Shown: positions 39,851 through 42,500 of the stretch, piece after piece
Layout: each line of letters begins with the position of its first letter
How positions within the stretch are numbered: position 1 is the stretch's first letter
Source: Prorocentrum cordatum
Taxonomy: Eukaryota; Sar; Dinophyceae; Prorocentrales; Prorocentraceae
DNA: 42,500 nucleotides
Assembly: GCA_963575745.1 (NCBI GenBank)
Contig: CAUYUJ010002113.1
Location: 652,501 to 695,000 of the forward strand
Direction: 5' to 3'
The notes under the pieces: model-generated
Database searches by the model: none
Told to the model about the DNA's origin: nothing
What the model saw: only the letters and a program-made list of their open reading frames with translations
Made by a program: the position numbers and the translations under genes

Positions 39851-40105
39851 AGAGGAGAAGGAAGAGGAGACGAGGAGGTGGAGTAGGAGTAGGATGAGCA
39901 GCAGGACGACAAGGACATAAGGGCAAGGCAATCGCAGTGGCTAAGGAGGGTCTAGGATGAGGAACTGGGGGATGAGGAGGAGAAGGAGGAGGATGAATAT
40001 GTGTACGACAGGCAATCGGGTATCGAGAATAATAGATTGAGCTAAGCTGAGGTAAGCTACATACCCCGATTGGCATTGGAACGTTGAGCTGAGTTACGAA
40101 GGCCT

Positions 40106-40160
40106 GGGATGTGACGACGCAGGCTGCCTCCTGGGATGTGGCGACGCAGGCTGCCTCCCG
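40106..40160. repeat. 27-bp tandem duplication
   Basis: CTGGGATGTGACGACGCAGG and CTGGGATGTGGCGACGCAGG, each followed by CTGCCTC, in tandem inside the intron 39796-40263. Confidence 0.85.
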
Positions 40161-40263
40161 TTGCAGCTCGATCCTAGTAATCAGAAGCAAGGTCCAGAAC
40201 ATGGTGAGGTCCGAAGACTAAATGGCCCGCACTTCTGCTGGGGGCGGGCTGTGTGGCACCAGC

Positions 40264-40470
40264 CGTGCGAACATGTATCCTGCCCTTTATCTCACCCGCC
40301 TTCTGCGTCATCCACGCCTTGATGTCCTCGTCCACGTCCGTCAGGAGGCCCGTGACGGTCTGGCGCCAGGACGGACAAGCGTTTGACGCGTGCTCGCCGT
40401 TGCGCACCCGTGCGGGCTGCATGCGCGCCTGGTACACAAGCTGATAGCGCCACGTACCCAAATCTTGGAG
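40264..40470 (-). CDS. Probable upstream exon of the gene ending at 39106
   Basis: The minus-strand frame reads GTWRYQLVYQARMQPARVRN, CPSWRQTVTGLLTDVDEDIK and AWMTQKAGEIKGRIHVRT, with a donor ACG|GCTGG starting at 40263. This is again a GC donor and is in phase 0 with the exon at 39106-39795. A Met at 40420-40422 could be the start codon; otherwise an acceptor (GTACCAG at about 40430) would make this an internal exon. The 5' limit is therefore uncertain. Trp residues in this region are typical of the family's N-terminal part as I remember it, but the match is weak. Confidence 0.45.
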
Positions 40471-40509
40471 CACAGGCTGGCACGACTCGTGCGAAAGAGA
40501 AACGCAAGG

Positions 40510-40625
40510 ATCACAATGCAAACAATGCGCACTACATTGGTTCCCGTGTTGTCCGTTTGCCGCTTTGTCGGATGCAAACAAGGAGCCCCATGTTGGTTCC
40601 CGTGTTGACAGTTTCCCTCTGGATG
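40510..40625. repeat. 56-bp tandem duplication
   Basis: ATGCAAACA at 40516 and 40572, and TTGGTTCCCGTGTTG at 40537 and 40593, are both 56 bp apart. Confidence 0.85.
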
Positions 40626-41518
40626 CCTTGTCAATGCCCTGTGAAGAGGGTGCAAGACGGAGGGGAATGAGGAGGAACGAGAGAACTTGGGCGTACGAGG
40701 ATGGAGGACGTGAGAAGCAGGAGCGAGAAGGAAGGGGCGGCACAACGAGCACTCGAGCAAGAGGAGGGACGCCTTGTAGAGCGTCTCGGGCCGCTCCTTG
40801 GAACCTCTTGGGGCCTCTCGAGCTGCTCCCTGGTGGCGCCCCTTGTGGATTCGCCTCGCTCAGGGGAGTGCACGTCTTGAACGCGCGAGTGTGGGCGCTG
40901 TGGCGCCTCCCGGGGGCCTCTGGGCGGCGTCCGCGCCTCAACCCGTGCCTGCGCTTCCTCGAACGTCGAGGCGATGGCTCCCTGTGCCGCCAGAGGTCTA
41001 AGCCATCAGATGTCGCGCTTCGGGCCAAGGCGAACGGTGGCTGTCTCGCGCCGAACCTGGGGACCCAACCGGCCAACACGCCCACACCGCGCTCCGGATG
41101 CCCACGGAGACGCAGGAAGGCTCTCCCGCATGGCCTGACCGGATCCGTCCCCGGACCCCATGGCCGGAAGGCTCTCCCGCATGGCCCGCATGTGTTCAGA
41201 CATCGGACCCCTCCCGGGATCCGTCCCGACCCGTTTTTCGGGGCGGATCCCATGCTGCGGCGACGAGAAGCCTCCAGGAGGCCTCAATGGATAAACCACG
41301 CCGGGAAGAGCCGCCGTGGCCTCGACGGGCCCTCCTCCGAGCTCAGGCGCCGCCCTCCCCCTGGACACCAACACGTGCCCGACGGTCAAGCCCTCCCCGC
41401 CCTCGCGCCCCACCTCTCCTCGCGCCAATGCAGGAGGTGGCCTGGCGCACCTGGGCCCGCCTGGGCCGCGGCTTCTCTCCGCCCGCCCCCCCATCCACTC
41501 ATGGCCAGCGGCAGCGCG
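40626..41518. other. No gene recognised; 21-bp direct repeat
   Basis: GC-rich and open on several frames. GGAAGGCTCTCCCGCATGGC occurs at 41114 and again 51 bp later. No motif supports a gene. Confidence 0.4.
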
Positions 41519-41896
41519 TCCTTCTTCTCCTCCTCTTCCTCCTCCTCCTCCTCCTCCTCCTTCTCTTCGTTGCCCCCCCTCGCCGTTGGGGACCCGCACG
41601 ACGTGGACACCGTGCGGCGGGGACAGCTGTCCTCATCCGCTGCGCCTATCCCTATCGCCCTCGCCCTCCGCCTCCGCCTCCTGCTCCGTCCGTCTCTCCG
41701 TCCTCCCTCTCGCCTCCCTCCTGCTCCTCCTGCTCGTCCATCCAGACTCCCCCTCTTTTCTCCCCCCCCCCTCCCTCCTCCTCCCCTCTCCTCCTCTGCC
41801 TCCGTTCCTCTATCTCCCGTCTTTCCTCCTCTGCCTCCTTCTCCCTTCCCCCCTCCCCTCCCTTTGCTCCAGCCTCTCCCAATATGATATTTCTCC

Positions 41897-41928
<32 letters not shown>

Positions 41929-41990
41929 CTCCTTCTCCTCCTTCTCACCCCTCCTCCCACTCCGCCCCTCCAGCCCTCCGTCCCACGTCC
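41519..41990. repeat. (CTC/TCC)n and mixed polypyrimidine block
   Basis: CTC triplets at 41523-41562 and 41891-41945 are joined by CCTCC-rich sequence, with a short ordinary island at 41570-41650. The Pro/Ser/Leu frames are artefacts. Confidence 0.85.
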
Positions 41991-42249
41991 CTCCGCTGCC
42001 TCTTCTCCCAGCCCTCCACAAGTACTCCAAACACTACTTTCATTTCTGGTCTGAAATTATCTGGGGCGTGGCTCCGCCCTCTCTGAGCACTGTTTTTAGA
42101 CCACAAGAATTCATGATGTCGTCTTTACGAATGCTTAGTGCAAAAATTCGATGTGCCCGGTGTTTTTAATGGTGCTCTCGCTGCAGCGTGGGCCTCATTA
42201 CCGCATCGGTGCTGTGCTTCCGTCGTTCAGAATGGCGCTCTCTCCCCAG

Positions 42250-42500
42250 CGTGGGCCACTTCTGGATCCAACAGGTCTCGCAAGTCTGACAGGTCTCGCA
42301 GGTCCTGCAGACCATACAGGTCCAACAGATCCCACAGGACCCATAAGTGTCGCAGGTCGTCCCATAGGTCCCACAGGTCTCACAGGCGTCGCAAGTCTCA
42401 CAGGGCCCACAGGCCACATAGGTCCCCCAAGTCGCACAGGTCCCCCAAGTCCCGCAGGTCCCACAGGTCCACAGTTCCCACCTGTCCCGCAGGCCACAGA
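42250..42500. repeat. Degenerate 9-10-bp tandem repeat (CACAGGTCC), continuing past the window end
   Basis: More than 20 units of the CACAGGTCC/CGCAGGTCY type. On the minus strand the 9-bp period gives a Gly-Pro-Val triplet-like frame (GPVGPVRL and similar) and, in another frame, CETCxTC units. It is best treated as a minisatellite unless more sequence shows a gene. Confidence 0.85.

Noticed and set aside
38879-39931. A 350-codon minus-strand frame overlapping the helical-family exon
   Set aside because: The shorter frame in the same interval carries the ordered helices and family-like ending; the longer frame has biased His/Gly/Arg/Gln composition.
40565-41887. A 440-codon plus-strand frame
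   Set aside because: GC-driven openness ending in polypyrimidine translation; no recognisable domain, and the minus strand is equally open.

Overview
The window looks like nuclear DNA of a GC-rich protist, most probably a dinoflagellate (a Prorocentrum- or Polarella-like genome is the best guess). Evidence: tiny coding islands separated by kilobases of non-coding DNA; several of these islands splice in frame only with GC-AG introns; the inferred protein modules match families I remember from dinoflagellate gene predictions; and the rest is saturated with microsatellites, short inverted-repeat elements and a decayed LINE. No rRNA, tRNA, CRISPR array, bacterial operon or spliced-leader sequence was recognised. 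All family assignments are from memory and motif reading; no search was run.

Layout. 0.8-2.3 kb (minus strand): one long intronless gene resembling an AMP-binding acyl-CoA synthetase, with eroded catalytic motifs and a foreign C-terminal tail, and a 153-bp palindrome at its 5' end. 2.4-7.4 kb: repeats only, including a 132-bp tandem array and a 2.2-kb degenerate 'AGCACTGRGC' field. 7.9-28.7 kb (minus strand): five small exons (28657-28710, 27628-27705, 19477-19560, 14613-14706, 7890-8023) that join in phase into an EF-hand plus SH3-like module protein. The introns are 0.95, 8.1, 4.8 and 6.6 kb and carry the LINE (10.4-14.0 kb), MITE-like elements, GT/GAT/GGA microsatellites and, at 25.7-26.3 kb, hydrophobic same-strand exons that look like part of a multi-pass membrane protein.

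28.7-37.5 kb: few genes, several MITE-like families (including TA-flanked Tc1/mariner-like ones), twin 70-bp hairpins, about 800 bp of GGA repeats and a ~75-85-bp tandem array. 37.5-40.5 kb: a plus-strand Cys-containing coding island, a minus-strand exon broken by a 10-bp duplication, and a minus-strand two-exon gene (40.26-40.47 and 39.11-39.80 kb) of a helical family common in dinoflagellate predictions. 40.5-42.5 kb: polypyrimidine tracts and a 9-bp tandem repeat running off the end.

The genes do not form a recognisable pathway. The interest is in gene architecture (giant GC-AG introns, possible nested gene), pseudoenzyme features, and several apparently distinct non-autonomous inverted-repeat families.
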